Shown one piece after another: positions 56,328-64,000 of a stretch of 64,000 nucleotides of DNA. The DNA is from Terriglobia bacterium (GTDB taxonomy: Bacteria > Acidobacteriota > Terriglobia > Terriglobales > SCQP01): the NCBI GenBank assembly GCA_021323595.1, contig JAJPKR010000027.1, positions 124,001 to 188,000 of the forward strand, written 5' to 3'. The position numbers and the translations under genes were made by a program. A model generated the notes under the pieces. It searched no databases. It saw only the letters and a program-made list of their open reading frames with translations, and was not told the origin of the DNA. Within the stretch, counting starts at the first letter, position 1. Each line of letters begins with the position of its first letter.

Positions 56328-59051
56328 CTAATTGGCGGCGGAGGAATCGAGCGCGGCCAGGACATGGTCGAGCTGTTCGATTTGCGCGGTGTATTCGTCG
56401 CGCTTGCGTTCCTGTTCGGCGCGCACGTGCGCGGGCGCCCGCTCGGTGAAGCGGGGATCGGCCAGGCGGGCGACGATAGCGGCGAGCCGCGCACGCGCCT
56501 CCTCGCGCTGCTTGGCGAGGCGGACGCGCTCGGCTGACGGATCGAAGGTCTGTCCCAGATCCAGCACCAAGTTGAGGCGCTCGGTGGAGATGAGGCGCGG
56601 GTCGGCCGAATCAGCGACGGCCGCGAGACTCGTTTTCACGTTGGCCAGGCGCTCGATCAGTTCGAGATTCGCCGCCAACGGCGCATGTTCCTCCGGCCGC
56701 CGGGCTTCGAGGCGGAGTGAAAGGCGCTCCCGCGGCGAGATCTGCCGCGCGGCGCGGCGGGCGCGGACCGCGCTCACGGCCTCTTGCACGAGCTCGAGCT
56801 GGCACTCGGCGGCGGCATCGGCGAAACCGGCGTCCACCGGCCAGGCGGCCAAGGCCAGGGTGGGCGCGGGCGGCGCGGCGCCGGCGCCGGCGGCCAGCGT
56901 GCGCCACAGTTCCTCGGTGATGAAGGGCATGAAGGGATGCAGGAGGCGCAACACGACGTCGAAGGCGGCGAAGAGGTTCTCCGCAGCCTCGCCCGCCTGC
57001 GCGCCGCTCGCGCCGGGCGCGAGGCGCAACTTGATCAGTTCCAGGTACCAGTCGCAGAACTCGTGCCAGATGAAGTGATAGAGGGCGTCGGCGACGTCGT
57101 GGAAGCGAAACTCGGCGAGGCCGGCGGCGACGCGCCGAGCGACGGCATTGAGACGGGAAAACAGCCAGCGATCCACGGGATCGTTGCCCTGCGGGCGCAT
57201 CGGCGGCACCGCGGGGAGGGCATGGGGCGTCCACTGACCGGCAGCGGCGGCGCGATCGAGGGTCAGAAAGAGGAAACGGGCCGCGTTCCAGATTTTGTTG
57301 GCAAAGGCCTGGTAGCCCTCCATGCGGCCTTCCGATAATGCGATATCGCCGCCGGGCACGGCCATGGCCACCAGGGTGAAGCGGACGGCGTCGGTGCCGA
57401 AGCGCTCGGCGACGTTCATGGGATCGATGACGTTGCCCTTGGTCTTCGACATCTTTTGCCGTTCGGCGTCGCGCACGAGCCCGTGGATGTGCACCTGGCG
57501 AAAGGGCACGCTGTCGGCGAGAGAAAAGCCATCGCGGCGGCGGAAGTGCACGCCCATCATGATCATCCGCGCCACCCAGAAAAACAGGATGTCGAAGCCG
57601 GTGATCAACAGGCTCGTGGGATAAAACGTCGCCAAGTCCTGCGTCCGCTCCGGCCACCCCAGGGTGGAAAAAGGCCACAGGGCCGAACTGAACCAGGTGT
57701 CGAGCACATCCGGATCTTGCTCGAGCGGGCCCTGGCAGCGGGGACAAGCGGCGGGATCTTCGCGCAGCACCAGCGTCGCGCCGCAGCTGCGGCAATACCA
57801 AGCGGGAATGCGGTGGCCCCACCACAACTGGCGGGAAATGCACCAGTCGTGGATGTTGGCCATCCACTCGAGGTAAATACGCCGGTAATGGTCGGGCACG
57901 AAGCTGATGTGGCCCTCTTCGACCGCGCGCACGGCGTCGGCGGCGAGCGGCGCGATTTTTACGAACCACTGTTCGGAGAGCCGCGGCTCGACGATGGTCT
58001 GGCAGCGCTGGCAGCGGCCGAGGGCCAGCGGATGTTCGGCGGTGGCGCGCAACGCGCCCGCCGCCTCGAGGTCGGCGAGCACGCGTTCGCGGGCCGCGAA
58101 GCGGTCCAGGGCGGCATAGGCGCCGGCGGCCGCGGTCATGTGCCCGGTTTCGTCGATGACCTCGATCGCCGGCAGGCCATGGCGCTGGCCGGCAGCGAAG
58201 TCGTTGGCATCGTGCGCGGGCGTGACCTTGACGGCGCCGGTGCCGAACTCGGGCTGCGCGAGCTCATCGGCGATGACGGGAATCACGCGACCGGCCAGCG
58301 GCAGCCGCAGGCCGCGGCCGACGGCGGCGCGGTAGCGCTCGTCGCCCGGGTTCACGGCGACGGCCACGTCACCGAGCATCGTCTCCGGACGAGTGGTCGC
58401 GACATCGAGGCCCCGCGCGGGATCGTCGGCAAAGGGGTAGCGAATGGTAAACAGCCGGCCGACGGTCTCTTCGTGAACGACCTCGAGATCGCTCAGCGCC
58501 GTCTGGCAGCGCGGGCACCAATTGACCATGTAGCGGCCGCGGTAGATCAGGCCCTCTTCGTAGAGCGATACGAAGACTTCGCGAACGGCGCGGGAAAGGC
58601 CGGCATCCAAGGTGAAGCGCTCGCGCGACCAGTCGCAGGAAACGCCGAGGCGGACCATCTGCCGCCGGATGGTCCCGCCGCTTTGCCGCTTCCACTCCCA
58701 GACTTTTTCCACGAAGGCCTCGCGGCCCAAGCGACGGCGGTCGAGCCCTTGTTTCGCCAATTCCCGCTCGACCACCAACTGGGTGGCGATGCCGGCGTGA
58801 TCGGTGCCGGGCAGCCACAGGGTGTTGTCGCCGCTCATGCGCCGCCAGCGGACGATGGCGTCAATTTCCGCATGCTCAAGCATGTGGCCGAGATGCAGCG
58901 AGCCGGTAACGTTCGGCGGCGGGATGACCAGCGACCAGGCCGGCCGCGCGCTGGGGGCGACGGCGTGAAACCAATCGCTCTCAGCCCAGATTTGCGCCCA
59001 ACGGGGCTCAATCTCGCCGGGGTTATAGACCTTTTCCAGTGGCGGAAACAT
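56328..59051 (-). CDS. valS: valyl-tRNA synthetase
   Basis: 907 aa. Class I motifs: HIGH in PPPNVTGSLHLGHMLEHAE and KMSKS as KMSKTKGNVIDPMNVAE. The editing domain has RPETMLGDVAVAVNPGDER; zinc Cys pairs occur in CPRCQTALSDLEVV and CRSCGATLVLRED. The C-terminal coiled coil (RLAKQREEARARLAAIVARL, about residues 830-900) is typical of ValS. A -10-like TAGAAT lies at 59092-59087 on the minus strand, about 36 bases upstream. Confidence 0.97.
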   Translation of the reverse strand: MFPPLEKVYNPGEIEPRWAQIWAESDWFHAVAPSARPAWSLVIPPPNVTGSLHLGHMLEHAEIDAIVRWRRMSGDNTLWLPGTDHAGIATQLVVERELAKQGLDRRRLGREAFVEKVWEWKRQSGGTIRRQMVRLGVSCDWSRERFTLDAGLSRAVREVFVSLYEEGLIYRGRYMVNWCPRCQTALSDLEVVHEETVGRLFTIRYPFADDPARGLDVATTRPETMLGDVAVAVNPGDERYRAAVGRGLRLPLAGRVIPVIADELAQPEFGTGAVKVTPAHDANDFAAGQRHGLPAIEVIDETGHMTAAAGAYAALDRFAARERVLADLEAAGALRATAEHPLALGRCQRCQTIVEPRLSEQWFVKIAPLAADAVRAVEEGHISFVPDHYRRIYLEWMANIHDWCISRQLWWGHRIPAWYCRSCGATLVLREDPAACPRCQGPLEQDPDVLDTWFSSALWPFSTLGWPERTQDLATFYPTSLLITGFDILFFWVARMIMMGVHFRRRDGFSLADSVPFRQVHIHGLVRDAERQKMSKTKGNVIDPMNVAERFGTDAVRFTLVAMAVPGGDIALSEGRMEGYQAFANKIWNAARFLFLTLDRAAAAGQWTPHALPAVPPMRPQGNDPVDRWLFSRLNAVARRVAAGLAEFRFHDVADALYHFIWHEFCDWYLELIKLRLAPGASGAQAGEAAENLFAAFDVVLRLLHPFMPFITEELWRTLAAGAGAAPPAPTLALAAWPVDAGFADAAAECQLELVQEAVSAVRARRAARQISPRERLSLRLEARRPEEHAPLAANLELIERLANVKTSLAAVADSADPRLISTERLNLVLDLGQTFDPSAERVRLAKQREEARARLAAIVARLADPRFTERAPAHVRAEQERKRDEYTAQIEQLDHVLAALDSSAAN

Positions 59052-59240
59052 GAAGGCGGCGCGCGGACGGCGCCGCGCAAACTATGATTCTAACGGTTGG
59101 CGGGCGAACGCCGGAGGACGCGAACGCGATCCGGGCCGGCACAAGCCTGGCGTAGCGCAGCGACGCGAGCGGCAGATCGAGGATTGCGGCCCGCCAGCGC
59201 AGGTCGCCACCGACGCGCCCAAACTTCGGTTGAATTGGGG

Positions 59241-60380
59241 TCAGAGCAGAGCGGTGAGACGGCGCTCGAGATTCTCTTTGACCTCGTCGGCCAGCATCGG
59301 CGCCAAGTACTCGTTCAGCACTTCGCTGATTACGGCCAGCGCCGCGGCCAAATTCACGCGCGGGGGCTCGGGCGGGGCGGCCGGCGGCGTCACCGCTTCG
59401 CGCAGCGCATCCAGCAGAAGATCGTCACCCGCCGGTTCAGTGGGCGCGGTGAGCGCGGGCGCGGGCGGGGCCGGCGGCGGCTCGGGAGTTGCGACCGAGG
59501 AGGCGGCAGCGGATTCGGCAATCGCGGCGGGCGGCGCCGCAGTCTCCGGCGCCGGCGGCGGTGGCGCCTCTGGCGCGGGCGGCTGAGGCTCGAAGGCCGA
59601 CGGCGATACCGACGGGCTCACGGGCGGCGGCTCGCCCCAACCGGCCGAGGGCCAGTGCCAGGCCGGAAGCTCGGACTGCGACTCCGCCGGCGCCGGCGGG
59701 CTAAAGGTGGAGGGCGCAGCGGGCGCAGGCGAGGACGGCTGCCACGCCGGCTCCGCTTCTGCAGCCGGAGGCTGGTCAGCGGCGGCCGGCTCGGCCGACT
59801 CGGGGACCGAAGAGATAGCAACTTCCTCGATCTGCCAGCGCGGCTTGGCGGGCTCGAAGGGCTGCTGCGAGACCACCTCGGCGGGAGCAGCATCGGGGGC
59901 GGCATCTCCGGAACTCGCGGCGGCGGTGAGCGCCACCTCCGGCGGCGCCGACGGTTCCAGGCCGGCCGGTGGCGCCGCGACCTCGCGCGGCGGATTCGGC
60001 AACGTCTTGCCCGCTTTCAACAACAGGTCCGCCACCGCTTTTTCGAGCGCCGAGGGAATGAAGGGCTTTTGAATGACCCCGTCGGCACCGGCCCGGCGGC
60101 CCTGTTCGACATCGTAAAGTTCGAATGCGGCCAGCGCCAGCAACACCGGCGTCCGCGCCCACTGCGGCTGGCTCTTGATGCGCTCGCAGACCTCGAGGCC
60201 GCTTAGACCCGGCATGGAGGTGTCGGCGATCAGCAGATCGGGAAGGTCCTCTTCGAACCGCTTCAACGCCGCCGAGCCGTTACTGGCGGTCGCAACCTCG
60301 TAGCCGAGCTCGGAAAGAATGCGGCTGCCGTCGCGCTGCGCGTGCGGGCTGTCGTCGGCCAGGAGGATCTTGATGCTCAC
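59241..60380 (-). CDS. receiver-domain protein with long Pro/Ala-rich region
   Basis: 379 aa from GTG 60380. Residues 1-120 are a receiver domain: acidic pair in ILLADDSPHAQ, phosphoacceptor Asp in LLIADTSMPGLSG and Lys in DGVIQKPFIPS. The conserved Thr/Ser after strand 4 is absent (VLLALAAFELYD), so the output switch may differ. Residues about 125-330 are Pro/Ala/Glu-rich and probably disordered. The last 45 residues (NLAAALAVISEVLNEYLAPM) form a helical segment that might bind a partner. There is no DNA-binding domain and no kinase nearby. Confidence 0.82.
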   Translation of the reverse strand: MSIKILLADDSPHAQRDGSRILSELGYEVATASNGSAALKRFEEDLPDLLIADTSMPGLSGLEVCERIKSQPQWARTPVLLALAAFELYDVEQGRRAGADGVIQKPFIPSALEKAVADLLLKAGKTLPNPPREVAAPPAGLEPSAPPEVALTAAASSGDAAPDAAPAEVVSQQPFEPAKPRWQIEEVAISSVPESAEPAAADQPPAAEAEPAWQPSSPAPAAPSTFSPPAPAESQSELPAWHWPSAGWGEPPPVSPSVSPSAFEPQPPAPEAPPPPAPETAAPPAAIAESAAASSVATPEPPPAPPAPALTAPTEPAGDDLLLDALREAVTPPAAPPEPPRVNLAAALAVISEVLNEYLAPMLADEVKENLERRLTALL

Positions 60381-60608
60381 CGGATGCTGCCTCTCGGGAA
60401 ATCCGCGTGCCTGAAAGGTAACCGGTTTTTGCTGCGGTAATCAAGGGGCGTTCGCGCGCGGGTGTTGTCAGCGTATGTCCGACAGGCCGACCGGCCAGGT
60501 GCGGGCCTGCCCGGCCGCGCATCGGGCCGCGCGCCCAGGCGCTGCGGCGAGATCATCGCATGCCGGGCCGGCTCGCCGGTGGCTGGCCGCAGTCGCGGCT
60601 CATGGCCG

Positions 60609-60629
60609 TCGCGCGCGGCCCGCGCGCGA
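60609..60629 (-). terminator. GC hairpin abutting the VWFA stop codon
   Basis: TCGCGCGC (60609-60616), a GGCCC loop and GCGCGCGA (60622-60629) form an eight-pair stem directly against the stop codon of the minus-strand gene. There is no U-tract. The rest of the 249-bp gap (60381-60629) shows no gene. Confidence 0.45.
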
Positions 60630-61811
60630 TCAGGGCTGGCGCATGCCGACGTAGGTATGCCGATAGCTGGTGTTGGCCACGCCTGTGTTCTTGGCCACGC
60701 GCACGGTGATGACATGCACGGCGGGGCCCGCGGTCAGATCGTCGGGATGATAGTAGAGATGATAGGTGCTGCGCAGCAGATTGCCGACCTCGGATATATC
60801 GCGATCGAAATCGCCGCTATTGCCGGGATGAAAATCCTTGCCGCCGGTCGTGTACACGTAGCTGAATTGCTTGGAGCGCAGCATCGTATGCAGGCCTTGG
60901 GCGATCGCGCCGAGGTCCAGCAGTTGCGCCGGCTGCTCGGGCATTTGGCCATGCGCGTTCATCGGTTGCACGGAAGGCTGTTCGCGGCTGGAACCGACGC
61001 CGGTGCCATTGGCCGTGGGCGAGAGCGGATCGGGCGGCGGCGGCGTCGCCGGCGCCGAAGGGTACACGCGAAAGACCGGCATCGCCTCGTTCATTGCGCC
61101 TTCCAGCAGGGCGCTCTGGAACGTGCCTTCCTTCGTGTTTTGCCGCGTGATCACCAAGATCGCGCGCGCGCGACTCCGGGGACGGTGCCGCAGCCGCATG
61201 GCCGCCAACTCCAGCGGCGCGGTGATGTCGCTGCCGGAAGGGGTGAGCTTAAGGTGGCGCAGCGCGGAGACGATAGCGTCGCCGTTGGTGGTGAAGTCCT
61301 CGACCTCTTTCGGCTCCGGACCGGGAATGAACACCGCGCCTTCGCCGGTAGCGCCCATGACCATATCCACGATCACTTGCGCCGCGCGCTGCGCTTGCAG
61401 CAACGACGCGCGGTCGCTGGTATCCACGACGATGGCCAGCGAAACCGGGCGCGGGCGGCTGTCGAGAGCGATCAGCGTCTGCTTCTTGTAGTCATCGTGC
61501 AGGGTGAAATCGTCGAGCGTGAGGTTCTGGATGGGCTGGCCCTGGTGATCGAACACCATAATGGGCACGTCCACCACGGTGACCCCGCTGACAATCCGAG
61601 CCAGCGGCGGCGGCGGCTGCGCTTGCGGGGACGCCGCCTGCGCAGGCGAGGCGGACAGCGGCGCCGCGCCGCCGGGCGCTGCCGCCTGGGGCGCGTTCGG
61701 CGGCGGCTTGGCAGGCGTCGTTTGCTGGGCGGCGAAGACGCCGCACAGCGCGAGCGCGACGATCCCGATGCGCAGCCGGGACGCCGTTCCGCTGCTCAGT
61801 GGCCAAACCAT
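60630..61811 (-). CDS. secreted VWFA-related acidobacterial protein
   Basis: 393 aa with a signal peptide (RIGIVALALCGVFAAQQ), a Pro/Ala-rich linker and a von Willebrand A-like domain. The first part, VTVVDVPIMVFDHQGQPIQN and LTLDDFTLHDD, and the metal-site strand PVSLAIVVDTSDRAS are the pattern of the VWFA-related family abundant in Acidobacteria (TIGR03436-like). The MIDAS is DTSDR, in place of DxSxS, so metal binding may be altered. Its role is unknown. Confidence 0.82.
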   Translation of the reverse strand: MVWPLSSGTASRLRIGIVALALCGVFAAQQTTPAKPPPNAPQAAAPGGAAPLSASPAQAASPQAQPPPPLARIVSGVTVVDVPIMVFDHQGQPIQNLTLDDFTLHDDYKKQTLIALDSRPRPVSLAIVVDTSDRASLLQAQRAAQVIVDMVMGATGEGAVFIPGPEPKEVEDFTTNGDAIVSALRHLKLTPSGSDITAPLELAAMRLRHRPRSRARAILVITRQNTKEGTFQSALLEGAMNEAMPVFRVYPSAPATPPPPDPLSPTANGTGVGSSREQPSVQPMNAHGQMPEQPAQLLDLGAIAQGLHTMLRSKQFSYVYTTGGKDFHPGNSGDFDRDISEVGNLLRSTYHLYYHPDDLTAGPAVHVITVRVAKNTGVANTSYRHTYVGMRQP

Positions 61812-61957
61812 GATCAGGCCTTTCTTCTACCGTAGCGCAAAGCCGGGCGGCGCGACCGTGCATTTGAGATCGGTTCACCATCCCCGGCCGGCACGGAGCA
61901 TTTGCCGGAACTTGCGGGCGCAAGCAACGTATTAATCTACACGGAATCGAAACTGCC

Positions 61958-62278
61958 ATGTATTGCAACGCCTGCGGTACCCGGCTTCCCGAAGACGCCA
62001 ATGTTTGCCATCAATGCGGGCGGCCCGTCGGCGCCTCCCGGCGCGTACGACGCGTGCTGGAGCGGCCGCGACAAGGACGCAAGATCGCGGGCGTCTGCCT
62101 GGGCATTGCGCAGTATCTCGACCTGGATGTCACCCTGGTGCGCATTTTGGCGGTGCTCACCATTTTTCTCGGAGCCGGCGGGCTGATTGCCTACGTCGTG
62201 GGCTGGATCTTGATCCCGGAAGAGCAGTTTCCGCCGGTGACCGCCGCGCCCCCCGCGCCGCCGGGCACGAACGGCTAA
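61958..62278 (+). CDS. zinc-ribbon PspC domain membrane protein
   Basis: 106 aa. An N-terminal zinc ribbon (MYCNACGTRLPEDANVCHQC) is followed by a PspC domain: GRKIAGVCLGIAQYLDLDVT, LVRILAVLTIFLGAGGLIAY and VVGWILIPEE. One or two membrane helices lie in residues 60-90. PspC proteins act in envelope stress, but zinc-ribbon versions are common and mostly uncharacterised. It converges on the second threonine synthase gene, six bases apart. Confidence 0.88.
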   Translation: MYCNACGTRLPEDANVCHQCGRPVGASRRVRRVLERPRQGRKIAGVCLGIAQYLDLDVTLVRILAVLTIFLGAGGLIAYVVGWILIPEEQFPPVTAAPPAPPGTNG

Positions 62279-62284
62279 GGCGGC

Positions 62285-63460
62285 TCAGGCCGGCAGTCCG
62301 AGCTCCTCCAGATACTTCAAGCCGCCGCCGGTCAGGTAGAGAACGACCGTCTCCTTGGGCCTCAGCCAGCCGCCGGCGTAAAGCTGGCGCGCACCGGCGA
62401 CCGCCGCCGCCGCTTCCGGCGCGGCAAACACGCCTTCGGTTCGCGCCAAATCCCGCACCGCTTGCCGAACTTCGTCTTCGCTCACGGCCACGGCGGTGCC
62501 GTTGCTCTTGCGCAAGATTTCAAGAATGAGATCGTCGGCGTACGGCTTGGGCACGCGGAGGCCGGCCGCGACGGTCGCGGCGTTCTCCCAGGCGGTAGCG
62601 CGGCTGGCACCGGCGGCGAAGGCGCGCACGACCGGCGCGCAACCGGCCGCCTGCACCGCCACCATGCGCGGGCGCTCCGTGCCGATCCATCCCAGTTGCT
62701 CCATTTCCTCGAAGGCCTTCCACATGCCGATCAAGCCTACGCCGCCGCCCGTGGGATAAAAGATGACGTCGGGCACGCGCCAGCCTAACTGCTCGACCAC
62801 CTCCAACCCCATCGTCTTTTTGCCCTCGACGCGAAAGGGCTCCTTCATGGTGCTGACGTCGAACCAGCCCTTTTCCTTGACGGCTTGCTGCACCTGCCGC
62901 CCGCAGTCGCTGATCAGCCCGTTCACCAGCGTCACGTGCGCGCCGTAATAGCGATATTCGGCGAGATTGCTCTTGGGCACGTCGGCGGGCGCGTAGATGT
63001 GGGCCTCGAGGCCGGCGGCGGCGGCGTAGGCGGCGAGGGCGCTACCGGCGTTGCCGGCGGTGGGGATGGCGACCGCGCGCACGCCGAATTGGCGCAACAT
63101 CGTCACGGCGCAGCTCAGGCCGCGCGCCTTGAAGCTGGCGGTGGGATTCAGGCCTTCGTCCTTCAACCAGAGGTTTTCGCCTCCTAACGCGCGGCCGAGC
63201 CGCCGGGCCGGCAGCAGCGGCGTGAGCCCTTCGCCCAGGCTGACGGGCTGGTCGCTGGGCATGAGCTCGCGGTAACGCCACATGGAACGCGGCCGGGTCG
63301 CATCGCGGGCGAGGACCTCCGGACCCACCTGCCGCTTCACTGCGGCGAGGTCGTAGCGCGCGAAGAGGCAGCCCCCATCCTGGGGACAGACCGTTTGCGG
63401 CCGATCGGCGGGAAAACGCGCGCCGCAGCGCACGCATTCAAGATCGAGAAGATAACTCAT
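62285..63460 (-). CDS. second threonine synthase (plant/archaeal-like)
   Basis: 391 aa from ATG 63460 (MSYLLDLECVRCGARF). An N-terminal Cys-rich segment (ECVRCGARFPADRPQTVCPQ) precedes the PLP fold: Lys in LNPTASFKARGLSCAV, the phosphate loop in IPTAGNAGSALAAYAAAAG, and IFYPTGGGVGLIGMWKAF. The larger size and ASFKARG motif place it with plant/archaeal-type threonine synthases, though threonine-dehydratase-like activity cannot be excluded. It is unlike thrC at 6499 and has no thr neighbours. A small transporter gene lies just upstream on the same strand. Confidence 0.85.
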   Translation of the reverse strand: MSYLLDLECVRCGARFPADRPQTVCPQDGGCLFARYDLAAVKRQVGPEVLARDATRPRSMWRYRELMPSDQPVSLGEGLTPLLPARRLGRALGGENLWLKDEGLNPTASFKARGLSCAVTMLRQFGVRAVAIPTAGNAGSALAAYAAAAGLEAHIYAPADVPKSNLAEYRYYGAHVTLVNGLISDCGRQVQQAVKEKGWFDVSTMKEPFRVEGKKTMGLEVVEQLGWRVPDVIFYPTGGGVGLIGMWKAFEEMEQLGWIGTERPRMVAVQAAGCAPVVRAFAAGASRATAWENAATVAAGLRVPKPYADDLILEILRKSNGTAVAVSEDEVRQAVRDLARTEGVFAAPEAAAAVAGARQLYAGGWLRPKETVVLYLTGGGLKYLEELGLPA

Positions 63461-63471
63461 CTGACTGCCTT

Positions 63472-63903
63472 TCAATGCGGAACGGAACGGGTGATCAGGA
63501 AGACGCCGATCACGATCGTGATCGCGCCCAGCCAGCGCTCCCAGTTCACGTGCTCGTGCAGGATGAATCCCGCCACCGCCAGGAGCAAGACATAACTCAG
63601 GCTGGTCAGGGGGAAGGCATAGCTGACTTCGGCCTTCGAGAGCACAACCCACCAAAGCAGAACCTCGCCGGCATAGACGCCCAAGCCGGCGAGCACCCGC
63701 CAATTGCTCAAGGCGTGGCCGGCGAACGCCAGCAAGTTGGGGATCTCCAGCAGGCTTCCGGGGACAGGAGCGGCGCGATCGAGGCCGGCTTTGTACAGCA
63801 TCTGCCCGGCGACTTCGAGACACACCGCGACCAAAATCAAGGCCAAGACGGTCACGTTGATCTTTCTCCGCGTGGAATTTTCGGCTGGCGTCACTGCGGT
63901 CAT
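63472..63903 (-). CDS. small EamA/DMT-type membrane protein
   Basis: 143 aa with four membrane helices: VTVLALILVAVCLEVAGQML, VLAGLGVYAGEVLLWWVVLS, AFPLTSLSYVLLLAVAGFIL and WLGAITIVIGVFLITRSV. The E-V-A-G-Q and S-Y-A-F-P-L-T-S-L-S-Y motifs are those of half-size drug/metabolite transporters of the EamA/SMR group, which work as dimers. The substrate is unknown. It starts at ATG 63903 and ends 11 bases before the synthase start. Confidence 0.8.
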   Translation of the reverse strand: MTAVTPAENSTRRKINVTVLALILVAVCLEVAGQMLYKAGLDRAAPVPGSLLEIPNLLAFAGHALSNWRVLAGLGVYAGEVLLWWVVLSKAEVSYAFPLTSLSYVLLLAVAGFILHEHVNWERWLGAITIVIGVFLITRSVPH

Positions 63904-64000
63904 GAATGCGGAAGCGCCAGTGTATCAATGTGGGCGGAGGGATGGCCCGGCGGCGCCACGCTAGCGCCCACGGCGCGCGTCCCGGCCGCGGCCGCTCGGG

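Overview
The window is GC-rich, densely coded chromosomal DNA, most likely from an Acidobacteriota genome. That is inferred from an acidobacterial-type VWFA-related protein, an alternative complex III operon joined to a cbb3 oxidase, a pseudopilin-like domain common in that phylum, and the tig-clpP-clpX-lon run. No tRNA, rRNA, CRISPR array, insertion sequence or prophage is visible.

Layout. Bases 1-6.2 kb hold carbohydrate and amino-acid catabolism on the minus strand (D-threonine-aldolase-like protein cut by the window edge, GH27 alpha-galactosidase, arabinose isomerase, xylose-isomerase-like protein). Embedded there, at 2412-2780 on the plus strand, is a rhodanese whose frame is broken only by an in-frame TGA followed at once by a SECIS-like stem-loop: a probable selenoprotein. 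Bases 6.5-10.1 kb are thrC-thrB-hom with overlapping stop and start codons. Bases 10.2-24.1 kb carry one long minus-strand respiratory locus: two small membrane proteins, ActA-ActB-ActC-ActD-ActF-ActE (quinol:cytochrome c oxidoreductase), CcoN, a CcoO-cytochrome c fusion, a CcoS-like protein, two unknown small membrane proteins, a holin-X-like protein and a VKOR-like protein. Bases 24.2-29.0 kb are a signalling and envelope-stress block (ECF sigma factor, anti-sigma factor, CpxP-like protein, zinc-finger protein, secreted subtilase, HD-GYP). GuaA, LeuS and an IscU-like scaffold follow.

Bases 33.8-39.9 kb hold protein quality control (trigger factor, ClpP, ClpX, Lon). Bases 40.1-45.0 kb hold a MoaD-MoaE fusion, SuhB-type phosphatase, metallophosphoesterase and a response regulator/histidine kinase pair. 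Bases 45.1-51.9 kb are the transcription/translation operon rimP-nusA-infB-ylxP-rbfA-nrnA, preceded by a canonical intrinsic terminator that looks like an attenuator. Bases 52-64 kb hold a YacL-type PIN/TRAM protein, IspD, a 7Fe-type ferredoxin, RuvB, ValS, a Pro/Ala-rich receiver protein, a VWFA protein, a PspC protein, a second threonine synthase and a small transporter-like protein.

Regulatory signals recur: -10-like hexamers exactly six bases before start codons (leaderless mRNAs), GC hairpins without U-tracts just after stop codons, a palindromic operator candidate before the sugar isomerases, and a 713-bp gene-free stretch at 55615-56327 with two long nested stem structures.
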